Source: Brotaphodocola faecis (lineage in GTDB: Bacteria > Bacillota > Clostridia > Lachnospirales > Lachnospiraceae). Taken from it: DNA of 64,000 bases. How positions within the stretch are numbered: position 1 is the first letter of the stretch; every line of letters starts with the position of its first letter. Of this stretch, positions 48,186-57,170 are shown one piece after another. The position numbers and the translations under genes were made by a program. Under the pieces are notes generated by a model, which did not search any database, had not been told where the DNA came from, and saw only the letters and a program-made list of their open reading frames with translations. The stretch is taken from NCBI RefSeq assembly GCF_040096075.1, contig NZ_JBBMFJ010000002.1:124001-188000 (forward strand), given 5' to 3'.

Positions 48186-51143
48186 CTATTTTTGCGATAA
48201 TACACGTAATTTCTCTACCACATAGGGATTGACCGGCCGGATTTCCAGTTCCGGACGTCCCAGATAGTAGCCCTGGAACAGATCTGCCCCCAGCATCAGC
48301 ATGGTATGAAGCTCTTCAATCCGCTCCACGCCCTCCGCAAGAACCAGAATGCCGCGCTCCTTGCAGTAATGAATCAGATTGGCCGCCAGTTCCTGCTTAT
48401 CCGGGTTTTCATCAATTCCCTGTACCAGTTCCATATCCAGCTTGACGATGTTGATATTTAAGTTCAGCAGACTTTCTTCACTGCTGTAGCCGGAACCGAA
48501 ATCATCCAGGGCAACCATGCCTCCGGTGCGCTCCACTGCCCGGGTCTTAAAGCCCATATCACTGCTGTTGATTTCTTCGCCTTCCGTCACCTCAAGCACG
48601 ACCCGTTTTAAGAGATCCGGATACAGCCGGATCAGTTCCTCCAGGCATTCCGGAGCCAGAGAGGTATTGGCGATGGAGTTGACGAACAGCCGGCTGCCAG
48701 CCGGAAGTTCGGCCTCATGATCCCGGAACCATTTCATGGCGCAGACCCAGGTCAGGCGCTCAAACTGCGGAAGCTTTGCCTGACGTTTGGCCAGAGTCAG
48801 CACTTCCTGAATATTTTTCAGGTTCTTGCTGTTTGGACGCATCAGGGCTTCGTAGCCGAATATGCTGCCATTGCGGCTTAAGATTGGCTGAACCGCAAAC
48901 GGAACATCGTCCCGCTCTAAAAGCTGGTTCAGTTCCTCCCGTCCGGAAAGCAGATAGGAATTCTTCTGATAACTGGAGAAATCAAATTCCTGCAGCACAC
49001 CCTTGGTACTGTGCTTTGCCATATACATGGCAAAGTCCGCATACCGGGTCAGGGATGCAAAGTCTCTCGCCTGGCGCGGATACCAGGTAACACCGGCCGA
49101 CGCGCGCAGCGGCAGTTCATAATCTTCATCCACCTTCAGGGAAACACCGCGCACACTGCAGAAGAACTGCCGGATCTCTTCCCGAATCTGTTCTTCGCTG
49201 TCTCCGCACAAAAAAGCCATAAATTCATCGCCTGAGTGGCGTTCTACCACGGCACCCAGGGAGGAAAGGCGTTTCAGCTGATCCGCAAACAGCCGGATAT
49301 AGCGGTCTCCCATCTCATGGCCATAGGTATCGTTGACATATTTTAAATTGTCCAGATCCCACATGATCAGAGCCGCGCAGGAGAGTTTTCCGCTGCCCAG
49401 CAGGGCTTCCGTGCTCCGGCGGAACGCGCCGCGGTTATAAAGATCGGTAAGCTGGTCGTAATCACGCTCCCGCTCCAGCCGCTGCTGTTTTTCTACTTCT
49501 TCCGTGGCATCCAGAAGGACTCCGGTCTGGTTTCCATTCCCTGCTTTTACAATTTTCAGACGCAGGTACTGAATGGAATGTTCGCGGCTGATCTGGTACA
49601 GGCTGACATCCTCGCTCTCCCGGATGCCGTTTCCAAGCACCTGCATCATCTTCGCAAAACCCTCCGGTTCCAGATACGTGTAATCTTCATCGGTTTCCTG
49701 TATTCCGAGAAGTTCGAACAGACTGCGGCTGCAAAATACTTTTTTCTGGTCCGGAAGATACTCAAACACACCGATTGGTAGGCCGGAAGCATCCAGAATA
49801 CGGGAAATGCGCAGAGCCGACTCCACCACATCCGCACTCAGGATTTCAATGGCACGGCTCAGTTCATCCAGCTCGCTGATCCAGGTACGCTGCAGGCGGA
49901 TGCGGCTTCCGCTTTCCGCGGAACGAAGCTGGCCGATCAGCCGGCGGATTGGTCTGGTAAAGTATTCTCCATATAACAGAGCGAACAGAATACCCGGAAG
50001 CAGGGTAAACGCGCAGCCCCAAAGCAGGCCGTTTAAAAGCTTCTGGTAAAAAGATTCCATAACGCTCTGGCGGCGCAGCACCACCGTCTGCCATTCCGTA
50101 CTGACATAAGGAGAATCACTTCCGTATATCGGAAGCTTCATGGAGGTCAGATACCAGCTGTCGCCGTTTTCATCAATAATCTTTTTGATATCCTGCCATT
50201 CAGTATCCATAAAGGATAGCTTTTCTCTTTTTCCAAAGCACCGGTTATAGGCAGAACCATAAGTCAGTACCGGAGTCAGAGAATAAGAACCAGATTCCCT
50301 GCGTGCAATCATCTGAATGGTATCGGCGTCGCTGTGGAACAGTTCATTTTTTAAAAGCGCATAGATCTGCCCCTTGGTCATGGTTCCGCCCAGAATACCG
50401 ATAACCGCTCCATCTCCCACCACGAGTGGAATGGAATAGCAGACTCCAGCTGTGTCCTCCTGAAGCGCCGAGGAAATCTCACCGAAATAGCCATACCGGT
50501 CCGTGCTGCCAAGCACCCTGGTTCCCTTCGCGATGGAAAACGGATTGTAGAACCGGTACGCATCCGATGCGTCCATACTCATGTCATAATCCATCTGCCA
50601 TTCCCCGGCCAGCGGAATCTTATAGTCACTGGATATGGAGGCCGCACCCTTCAGCAGCAGCAGATCCGAGTTGTCTGCCGCAAAACTGCTGCTGTCTGTA
50701 TCCATGACAGCAACACCGGCTTTGTGTCCCTGCCGGCTCTGGCCTGAGGCGGGACCGTTCAGAATTACATAAATGCTGTTTCCATAGCTTCGATGCAGCA
50801 GATCCAGCACATCTGGCATAATACTATCCAGAATGGCAGCGTTCAGCGCCCAGTCAGACTGGATGTCTTCTGGTTTTTTCGCCTGTTCATCCAGCACAGA
50901 CTGGATTTTTTTTTGGACCGTCGTTGAAGTCCGGATATCGTTCAGCCAGTGCTGGACCATCTCCCGTTCCAGGAGAAGTTCACTGTTCTGTACATCCTTT
51001 TCTATGAAATTGATCTCATTCGTATAAAGGCTCCTTGCCACCATGCCATTGGACAGAAAAACCATCATAAAAACGGTTTGGAATATCAGGATCAGGCAGA
51101 ATGGCAGCACAAGACTGGACTTCATAGATCTTGCATTTTTCAT
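48186..51143 (-). CDS. Membrane GGDEF-EAL cyclic-di-GMP signalling protein
   Basis: 985 residues. Two membrane helices (about 10-35 and 375-400) frame a large extracytoplasmic sensor domain. Then come a HAMP-like segment, a PAS-like domain (about 445-560), a GGDEF domain (560-720) and an EAL domain (730-985). The cyclase signature reads SGDEF rather than GGDEF, so synthesis may be weak. The phosphodiesterase motifs are intact (YEALMRP, EVTEGE, LDDFGSGYSS, VKLD, LAEGVE, QGYYLGRP). Net activity is likely breakdown of c-di-GMP. It starts 11 nt after a solute-binding protein gene, probably its ligand sensor. I chose the ATG at 51143 over a TTG at 51152. Confidence 0.88.
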   Translation of the reverse strand: MKNARSMKSSLVLPFCLILIFQTVFMMVFLSNGMVARSLYTNEINFIEKDVQNSELLLEREMVQHWLNDIRTSTTVQKKIQSVLDEQAKKPEDIQSDWALNAAILDSIMPDVLDLLHRSYGNSIYVILNGPASGQSRQGHKAGVAVMDTDSSSFAADNSDLLLLKGAASISSDYKIPLAGEWQMDYDMSMDASDAYRFYNPFSIAKGTRVLGSTDRYGYFGEISSALQEDTAGVCYSIPLVVGDGAVIGILGGTMTKGQIYALLKNELFHSDADTIQMIARRESGSYSLTPVLTYGSAYNRCFGKREKLSFMDTEWQDIKKIIDENGDSWYLTSMKLPIYGSDSPYVSTEWQTVVLRRQSVMESFYQKLLNGLLWGCAFTLLPGILFALLYGEYFTRPIRRLIGQLRSAESGSRIRLQRTWISELDELSRAIEILSADVVESALRISRILDASGLPIGVFEYLPDQKKVFCSRSLFELLGIQETDEDYTYLEPEGFAKMMQVLGNGIRESEDVSLYQISREHSIQYLRLKIVKAGNGNQTGVLLDATEEVEKQQRLERERDYDQLTDLYNRGAFRRSTEALLGSGKLSCAALIMWDLDNLKYVNDTYGHEMGDRYIRLFADQLKRLSSLGAVVERHSGDEFMAFLCGDSEEQIREEIRQFFCSVRGVSLKVDEDYELPLRASAGVTWYPRQARDFASLTRYADFAMYMAKHSTKGVLQEFDFSSYQKNSYLLSGREELNQLLERDDVPFAVQPILSRNGSIFGYEALMRPNSKNLKNIQEVLTLAKRQAKLPQFERLTWVCAMKWFRDHEAELPAGSRLFVNSIANTSLAPECLEELIRLYPDLLKRVVLEVTEGEEINSSDMGFKTRAVERTGGMVALDDFGSGYSSEESLLNLNINIVKLDMELVQGIDENPDKQELAANLIHYCKERGILVLAEGVERIEELHTMLMLGADLFQGYYLGRPELEIRPVNPYVVEKLRVLSQK

Positions 51144-51154
51144 GGGCACCAACC

Positions 51155-52591
51155 TTATTCTGCCAGGTTTGCAAGCTGGCTTTCCGTATCATCATACCAC
51201 TGCTTAAAAATTTCATCAGTATCATACCGGGCAGCTGCCTCTTCCAGAGACACGCCCTGATCGAGAAGTGCCTGAACCTGCGCCCTGTTCTGCGCAGCCA
51301 CTTCCGGCATAGTCATGTCGATTACTTTTCTTGCGTCATTTGCGTGGTCAAAGGGTTTTGCGGTATACAGGCCATACTGGTTTACCTGTGGAATTGCGGT
51401 ATTCAGCATAGCGGACAGCTTCGGACCCAGTTCTTCGCCCTGCTCTTTCAGGCAGGCTTCGATCTGTTCCATATCGTTGGCACTCTTCTTTACCGGCAGA
51501 TAACCGGATGCCGCGGAAAAACGGATATTCTGGCTGTCATCACTCAGCCATTTTAAAAAGGTTACTGCGGCTTTTTCTGTCTTTTCATCGGAATCAAACA
51601 TAACCGCACCGGCGCCCTGCTGTACCGCGATTTCTTCTGTTCCCTCAAAGTTCGGCAGCGGAAGTATGCTGCAGGTGATCTCTTCTGTATTTCCGTCATC
51701 ATAGGTAACCTGATCCGGGGTGTAGGCCGCGCCGCTGGTAGAGCCTGCATAAGCCACTATACGTCCGGTCTTTAAATCATCACTGCGGAATTGGCCCTCT
51801 GCCAGATAATAGCCGTGAATATACGGAACATAGTAGTTGTCCCAGAGACGGCGCATGGTTTCTTCATCCGCATCGGCCTTTATGGTACCCTGATTGCTCT
51901 CATAAATCGCGTGTCCAAGCTGATGGCTTCCGATCAGCATATAGTTTGCGAAGGAATCCCGCCCGAAAAACGCCTTGCCATCGTTTGGCTCTTCTGTCTG
52001 GGCGTCGGTCCACTCATAATACATTCTGGCCGTTTTCGCCAGTCCCTCCCAGCTGGAGAGATTCTCCAGAGACGCACCGGTTTCCGCTGCGAAAGGTTCC
52101 CAGGCGGTCCTATTGAGAGTGAGTACTTCTGTGGATTTGGCCACCGGGAAGATCATCATGGACGCATCGGTTCCGAAATCCCCCTCTTCCACATAACCAG
52201 GCACATAGCTTTCGTACTCTTCATCTGTTAAAAACGGGCGGAAATCCGCAATCAGATTCCGTTTGTACAGATTATAAGCGGTATCCGCGTAGGAAGAACA
52301 CAGATTCGGGAGCGGATCACTTCCGGTCTTTCCATCCATACTTTCATAGACCGCATCCTGCAGCTCCGTGAGACTGCCTTTGCTGAGGGTTTCCGCAATA
52401 ATCTTCTGATCTGCGCCTACCGTATCGTTGAACTCCTGAACCAGTTTATCGAACTGATCCTTCTGAGCTCCATTGTAATAATGCCACATGGTAATATGTA
52501 CCGGTCTGTCGTCCGGCGCTTCTGCGTGGCTGCATGCAGTCAACGTGAAAGTACCCGCCAGCAGAATCGGAAGAACTAATTTTTTCTTCAT
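51155..52591 (-). CDS. Extracellular solute-binding lipoprotein (family 1)
   Basis: 478 residues. Lipobox LTACSHAEA near residue 20, then a family 1 (MalE-like) carbohydrate-binding fold: VHITMWHYYNGAQKDQFDKL, FNDTVGADQKIIAE, and the late AAVTFLKWLSDD segment. No permease or ATPase genes accompany it; its only operon partner is the GGDEF-EAL protein. This suggests it presents a ligand to that sensor rather than working in transport. AGGTGA lies 8 nt before the ATG at 52591; a GTG four codons upstream has no such site. Confidence 0.87.
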   Translation of the reverse strand: MKKKLVLPILLAGTFTLTACSHAEAPDDRPVHITMWHYYNGAQKDQFDKLVQEFNDTVGADQKIIAETLSKGSLTELQDAVYESMDGKTGSDPLPNLCSSYADTAYNLYKRNLIADFRPFLTDEEYESYVPGYVEEGDFGTDASMMIFPVAKSTEVLTLNRTAWEPFAAETGASLENLSSWEGLAKTARMYYEWTDAQTEEPNDGKAFFGRDSFANYMLIGSHQLGHAIYESNQGTIKADADEETMRRLWDNYYVPYIHGYYLAEGQFRSDDLKTGRIVAYAGSTSGAAYTPDQVTYDDGNTEEITCSILPLPNFEGTEEIAVQQGAGAVMFDSDEKTEKAAVTFLKWLSDDSQNIRFSAASGYLPVKKSANDMEQIEACLKEQGEELGPKLSAMLNTAIPQVNQYGLYTAKPFDHANDARKVIDMTMPEVAAQNRAQVQALLDQGVSLEEAAARYDTDEIFKQWYDDTESQLANLAE

Positions 52592-52636
52592 AATGTGATT
52601 CACCTGACCCTTTCCTCATTTTCTCAATTAGTATTA

Positions 52637-52666
52637 ATCATATCACAAACCCCTTTATCTTTCCAA
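52637..52666 (-). promoter_or_regulatory. Promoter of the binding protein/GGDEF-EAL operon
   Basis: Minus strand TTGGAA (52661-52666), 18-nt spacer, TATGAT (52637-52642) with TG one base upstream as extended -10. On the other strand a TATACT at 52677-52682 may serve the CYTH gene. Confidence 0.62.
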
Positions 52667-52743
52667 TACTTTCCTGTATACTCGGAGTAAATAAAATGCG
52701 TGTACGCAAAAAAGTACGATTTCAGCACGCAAAAGGAGACATT

Positions 52744-53196
52744 ATGGAAATTGAGCGAAAATATCTGGTCACAACACCGCCAGAAGATTACCGTACCTGG
52801 GAAGCCGTTCATATGGAACAGGCCTATCTCTGTACCGCCCCGGTTGTCCGGATCCGGAAAGAGAATGATGAGTATTTCCTGACCTACAAATCCAAAGGGC
52901 TTCTCGCCAGAGAGGAATACAATCTTCCTCTCACAAAGGAGGCCTATGCGCATCTGCTTGAGAAAGCGGACGGCATTATCATCACAAAAACCCGCTACAA
53001 AAAGCCAATAGAGGGCACGGACCTCGTGATCGAGCTGGACGTATTCTCCGGGGAATATGAGGGTCTGATGTTAGCTGAGGTGGAGTTTTCCTCCATAGAA
53101 GACGCAGAACATTTCGCGCCGCCTGACTGGTTTGGGGAAGATGTCACACTCTCCGGGGAATACCAGAACAGCCGCTTAAGCCAGAAGAAAAACTAA
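52744..53196 (+). CDS. CYTH-domain protein
   Basis: 150 residues. It opens with the diagnostic MEIERKYLV, followed by paired charged strands (VRIRKEN, LTYKSKG, REEYNLPL, ITKTRYKK, IELDVF, AEVEF) lining a triphosphate tunnel. The family includes triphosphatases and adenylate cyclases; the single short domain is most like an inorganic triphosphatase. The start at 52744 has AAAGGAG 7 nt upstream. Confidence 0.88.
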   Translation: MEIERKYLVTTPPEDYRTWEAVHMEQAYLCTAPVVRIRKENDEYFLTYKSKGLLAREEYNLPLTKEAYAHLLEKADGIIITKTRYKKPIEGTDLVIELDVFSGEYEGLMLAEVEFSSIEDAEHFAPPDWFGEDVTLSGEYQNSRLSQKKN

Positions 53197-53207
53197 GTGA
53201 TTTTCGT

Positions 53208-53252
53208 ATACGAAAAACCGGCACCCCATCCAGGGAATGCCGGTTTTTGTAT
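53208..53252. terminator. Bidirectional terminator
   Basis: AAAAACCGGCA (53213-53223) pairs perfectly with TGCCGGTTTTT (53238-53248), extended by ATAC/GTAT. It separates the CYTH gene from the convergent mgl operon. Confidence 0.88.
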
Positions 53253-53268
53253 GTACAGATTTTTAAAA

Positions 53269-54258
53269 TTACTTCTTTGCAATGTACTTGCGGATATCGA
53301 GGGCAATTGCCACGATGATAACGATACCCTGTACAATGTACTGGTAGTTGGTCTGGATACCAAGGAACTGCATGGAAGACTTTAACAGCTCGAATACCAG
53401 AACACCGATGACTACACCGGAGATACGGCCGATACCACCATTTACGGATACACCGCCGATGGTACATGCTGCGATTGCCTCCAGCTCGTAGCCCTGGCCC
53501 ATGTTAACGCTGGCACCACCGGCCTTTGCGCCAAGCAGGAAGCCTGCGATTGCGTACAGAGCTGCAGCAGTTACGTAGATGATGATTTTGGTTTTCTTAA
53601 CGTTTACGCCGGAAACCTCAGCAGCAGCCTCGTTGCCGCCGATTGCGTACATGTATTTACCATGACGGGTGTAGTTGAATACGAACCACATAACCAGACC
53701 GATCACGAATGCGATGATGAACATGTACGGGATCTGCCCGAACAGTTTGCCGGTTGCGATTGCGGTGTAAGCTTTGCGGTAGCCGCCCAGAGGAGTTGCG
53801 TTGGTGTAAACCAGGCAGATGCCGTATACAGCCAGCTGCATGCCCAGAGTGCCAATGAAGGCCGGTACATTTAAGTACGCGATAACGATACCGTTGATGA
53901 GACCGAAAATACAGCAGATCAGGATACACAGAGCCAGAACTCCGAATACCGGCATATCACCAAGGTTCGGGAAGAACTTGCCGCTGTAGTCTGCAGTCTG
54001 AAGTAAGGTACCTGCGATACAGGATGCAAGACCTACCATACGGCCTGCGGAAAGGTCTGTACCTTTGGTGATCAGACAGCCGCTGACACCAAATGCGATG
54101 ATAACACGGGCTGCAGTGTTAACGGAAATGTTGGATAAGTTGTTCCAGGAGAAGAAATTATCCTTTGTAATGCCGGTGATTAAAACCAGCAGGAGCAGAA
54201 CAATGATGATACCATTGTCCAGCAGGGTTTTCTTAATATCAATATTCTTTTTATTCAT
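53269..54258 (-). CDS. mglC: Galactose/methyl-galactoside ABC transporter permease
   Basis: 329 residues, eight to ten membrane helices, RbsC/MglC type (GCLITKGTDLSAGRMVGLAS; AIGGNEAAAEVSGVNVKKTK is the coupling loop that meets the ATPase). It is the last gene of the mglBAC set. AAGGAGG lies upstream of the ATG at 54258; the frame extends further but into the end of mglA. Confidence 0.93.
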   Translation of the reverse strand: MNKKNIDIKKTLLDNGIIIVLLLLVLITGITKDNFFSWNNLSNISVNTAARVIIAFGVSGCLITKGTDLSAGRMVGLASCIAGTLLQTADYSGKFFPNLGDMPVFGVLALCILICCIFGLINGIVIAYLNVPAFIGTLGMQLAVYGICLVYTNATPLGGYRKAYTAIATGKLFGQIPYMFIIAFVIGLVMWFVFNYTRHGKYMYAIGGNEAAAEVSGVNVKKTKIIIYVTAAALYAIAGFLLGAKAGGASVNMGQGYELEAIAACTIGGVSVNGGIGRISGVVIGVLVFELLKSSMQFLGIQTNYQYIVQGIVIIVAIALDIRKYIAKK

Positions 54259-54271
54259 CCTCGTATCCTCC

Positions 54272-55783
54272 TTAATTGAACTGAGTAGCCATACCCATGA
54301 TATTTTCCTGAGTTGCTTCCTCACCGGAGACCTCACCGGTCAGCTTGCCTGCACACATAACCAGAATCCGGTGCGACATACCGATTAACTCCGGCATCTC
54401 AGAGGAAATCATGATGATGGATTTGCCCTGTCTGGTCAGCTCGATCATGATCTGGTAGATCTCGTATTTTGCGCCGACATCGATACCTCTGGTCGGCTCG
54501 TCCATGATGAGCACATCCGGGTTGTTGGCCAGCCATCTTGCAATGATAACCTTCTGCTGGTTACCACCGGACAGAGACTGGATCAGCGTTTTGCTGCTCG
54601 GGGTCTTGATGCTCAGTTTCGCCACATTGTCCTTCACAAGCTCTTCGATCTTCTTGGTGTCAAGCATCGGTCCGACCTTTAAGTAGTTGTTCAGGGAGGA
54701 AATGGATACGTTGTCCGCAATGGAAAGGCATCCAAGAATACCGGTTCCGCGGCGATCCTCGGTGATCATTCCGATGCCGTCTTTGATGGCATCACGCGGT
54801 CTTGTTACATGAATCGGCTTGCCGTGTACCAACACCTCGCCGCTCTTCACATGGCGCATGCCGAAGATGGCTTCCATCAGCTCTGTTCTCTGGGCGCCTA
54901 CCAGGCCGCCAAAGCCCAGAATCTCGCCCTTCTTTAACTGGAAGCTGATATGCTGGAAGGAACGGTCATGGATACTGCAGAGATCTTTGACCTCCAGTAC
55001 CACATCGTCCTGAATGGTGTTCTCCATCGGAGGATATACATTGGTAAGTTCACGTCCTACCATCTGGTGGACGATTTCATCATCGCTGATGTCTTTGACT
55101 TCCCAGGTTCCTACATAAGTACCATCACGCATGATGGTGATATCATCGGCGATCTCACGGATCTCAGCCATCTTGTGGGAGATGTAGATCATGGATACGC
55201 CTCTGGATTTAAGATCCCGCACGATGCGGAACAGCGCCTCTACCTCGTTATCGGTAAGGGAAGATGTCGGCTCGTCGAGGATCACTACTTTCGCGCTCAT
55301 GGATACTGCTTTTGCGATCTCTACCGACTGCATCTGCGCAATGGAAAGAGATCCCAGTTTTGCCTTTGGATCATAAGGCATTTTTACATTCTCCAGCCAT
55401 TTGGCTGCTTCTTCATTCATGGTCTTGTGGTCAATGACCTTTAACGGACCAAAATTTTTGAGCGGATAACGACCAAGATACATGTTTTCCGCAATCGTCC
55501 GCTCCGGGATCGGCTGCAGTTCCTGATGAACCATTGCCAGTCCTTTATGTAAGGCGTCATCCGGATTCAGGATCGTCATTTTCTCTCCGTCCAGATAAAT
55601 CTCGCCCTCATCCATCTTGTAGATGCCAAACAAACATTTCATTAAGGTGGATTTACCGGCGCCGTTCTCTCCCATTAACGCATGGACGGTACCGGGACGG
55701 ACTCTTAAGTTGATGCCGTCAAGGGCCTTTACGCCCGGGAAGCTTTTGCAGACTCCCCTCATTTCCAACCTGTACTCTGCCAT
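54272..55783 (-). CDS. mglA: Galactose/methyl-galactoside ABC transporter ATP-binding protein
   Basis: 503 residues with two ABC domains, as in MglA/RbsA. The first has GENGAGKST and VVILDEPTSSLTDNE; the second has GGLVGAQRTE in place of a normal Walker A, LSGGNQQKV and VLIMDEPTRGIDVG. The degenerate second P-loop is usual for this family. It drives uptake with mglC and mglB. GAAAGGAGAG precedes the ATG. Confidence 0.94.
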   Translation of the reverse strand: MAEYRLEMRGVCKSFPGVKALDGINLRVRPGTVHALMGENGAGKSTLMKCLFGIYKMDEGEIYLDGEKMTILNPDDALHKGLAMVHQELQPIPERTIAENMYLGRYPLKNFGPLKVIDHKTMNEEAAKWLENVKMPYDPKAKLGSLSIAQMQSVEIAKAVSMSAKVVILDEPTSSLTDNEVEALFRIVRDLKSRGVSMIYISHKMAEIREIADDITIMRDGTYVGTWEVKDISDDEIVHQMVGRELTNVYPPMENTIQDDVVLEVKDLCSIHDRSFQHISFQLKKGEILGFGGLVGAQRTELMEAIFGMRHVKSGEVLVHGKPIHVTRPRDAIKDGIGMITEDRRGTGILGCLSIADNVSISSLNNYLKVGPMLDTKKIEELVKDNVAKLSIKTPSSKTLIQSLSGGNQQKVIIARWLANNPDVLIMDEPTRGIDVGAKYEIYQIMIELTRQGKSIIMISSEMPELIGMSHRILVMCAGKLTGEVSGEEATQENIMGMATQFN

Positions 55784-55837
55784 CCCATTCTCTCCTTTCT
55801 GACTCCGGACCGGCTGCCAGATAAAATGCCGGTTTCT

Positions 55838-55870
55838 TTAAAAATCGGGTGTGTCAGACGACACACCCGA
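55838..55870 (-). terminator. Partial terminator between mglB and mglA
   Basis: TCGGGTGTGTC (55845-55855) pairs perfectly with GACACACCCGA (55860-55870) around a 4-nt loop, followed on the minus strand by TTTTTAAA. It should leave more mglB than mglAC message, as usual for binding proteins. Confidence 0.82.
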
Positions 55871-55906
55871 AAGATGAATCACTGTTAATTACAGGCCAGA
55901 GTCTGA

Positions 55907-57019
55907 CTATTTGATGATGTCAAGAATATCTGCTGCGTTGTCCGGGGTAACCTTTACGTAGTCAACCATGTTAACCGGATCAACAGACTCGCCGTCTAAG
56001 AACTTAACAGCCATATCTGCTGCGGTCTTAGCCTGACCGATGTAGTCGTTGAATACGGTACCGGTCATCTTGCCGTCGGTGATGTTCTGAACTACCTCGG
56101 TCAGAGCATCAACGCCTACCAGGTAGATATCTTCGTTAACTTTTCTGCCAGCTGCTTCGATTGCCTGCAGAGCACCAAGTGCCATTGCATCGTTGTTACA
56201 GAAAACAACCTCGATCTTGTCGCCGAACTGGGTTAAAGCATCCTGAACGATCTGCTGACCCTTCGCCTGATCCCAGTCACCTCTCTGAAGCAGAAGCTCT
56301 TCAACCTCAACACCTGCATCGGTCAGAGCCTTTACAGAGAACTCGGTTCTGTACTGAGCATCTACGTTCTCCGGATCACCCTGAACCATGACGTAGCTTA
56401 CTTTGCCATCGCCGTTGATATCGCCCTTGTTTGCGGTCTCAAGGATTTCCTCACCCTGATAAGTACCGGACTGTCTTGCGTCTGCACCAACGTAGGTTGC
56501 GTTAATGCCGTCAGAAGCCCATCTTTCTTCCTCTGCGGAATCCGGCTCACGGTTGATGTAAACAACCGGGATGCCAGCGTCTTTACACATATCAGTTACC
56601 TGCGGTGCGGAAGAAGACTGAACCAGGTTTAAGATCATAACGTCAACGCCGGAAGCGATGAAGTTCTGAATCTGGTTGGTCTGCTCTGCCTGATCGCCTT
56701 TACCATCCTGAACGGTGATATTCTCTTTCTTGAATCCAAGATCCTCTACCAGGTATCTCTCTAACTCGGTGCGGTACAGGGTCATGAAGTTATCATCGAA
56801 TTTATAAATGGAAATGCCGACTTTCTTGTCTGCGTAGTCGCCGCCAGCTGCTTCTTTGACTTCTGCTGCGGTGGTCTCTGCTGCCTCAGTTGCTGCTTCG
56901 GTAGCTGCCTCGGTTGCTGCTGCAGTGGTCTCTGCCGGTTTGCTTCCACCGCATGCTGTCATGGACAGGATCATGCAGGATGCCATTGCCATAGCGGTTA
57001 CTTTCTTAGTTAATCTCAT
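55907..57019 (-). CDS. mglB: Galactose/glucose-binding lipoprotein
   Basis: 370 residues. Lipobox MTAC, Ala/Thr/Glu tether, then a type I sugar-binding fold: KVGISIYKFDDNFMTLYR, QAEQTNQIQNFIASGVDV, PVVYINREPD and FCNNDAMALGALQAIEAAG. A calcium-loop signature DINGDGKVSY is present, as in galactose/glucose-binding protein. It supplies sugar to mglA-mglC. The start at 57019 follows GGGAGG. Confidence 0.93.
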   Translation of the reverse strand: MRLTKKVTAMAMASCMILSMTACGGSKPAETTAAATEAATEAATEAAETTAAEVKEAAGGDYADKKVGISIYKFDDNFMTLYRTELERYLVEDLGFKKENITVQDGKGDQAEQTNQIQNFIASGVDVMILNLVQSSSAPQVTDMCKDAGIPVVYINREPDSAEEERWASDGINATYVGADARQSGTYQGEEILETANKGDINGDGKVSYVMVQGDPENVDAQYRTEFSVKALTDAGVEVEELLLQRGDWDQAKGQQIVQDALTQFGDKIEVVFCNNDAMALGALQAIEAAGRKVNEDIYLVGVDALTEVVQNITDGKMTGTVFNDYIGQAKTAADMAVKFLDGESVDPVNMVDYVKVTPDNAADILDIIK

Positions 57020-57093
57020 GATGTAAATCCTCCCTTTAATTAAAATTGTCATAGTTTGTAAGTTTTTGTTTACTTTCTCCATCTGACATGTTC

Positions 57094-57122
57094 ATTATAA
57101 GGGTGGATTGTGCATTTTTCCA
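57094..57122 (-). promoter_or_regulatory. Probable mgl promoter
   Basis: Minus strand TATAAT (57094-57099) with a weak -35 (TGGAAA, 57117-57122) 17 nt upstream. A poor -35 is compatible with activation by the AraC-type regulator encoded upstream. Confidence 0.55.
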
Positions 57123-57170
57123 TAGGATTTTCTTTTCTGGATTATTGATTTTTTTCGATTGTACAATTTT

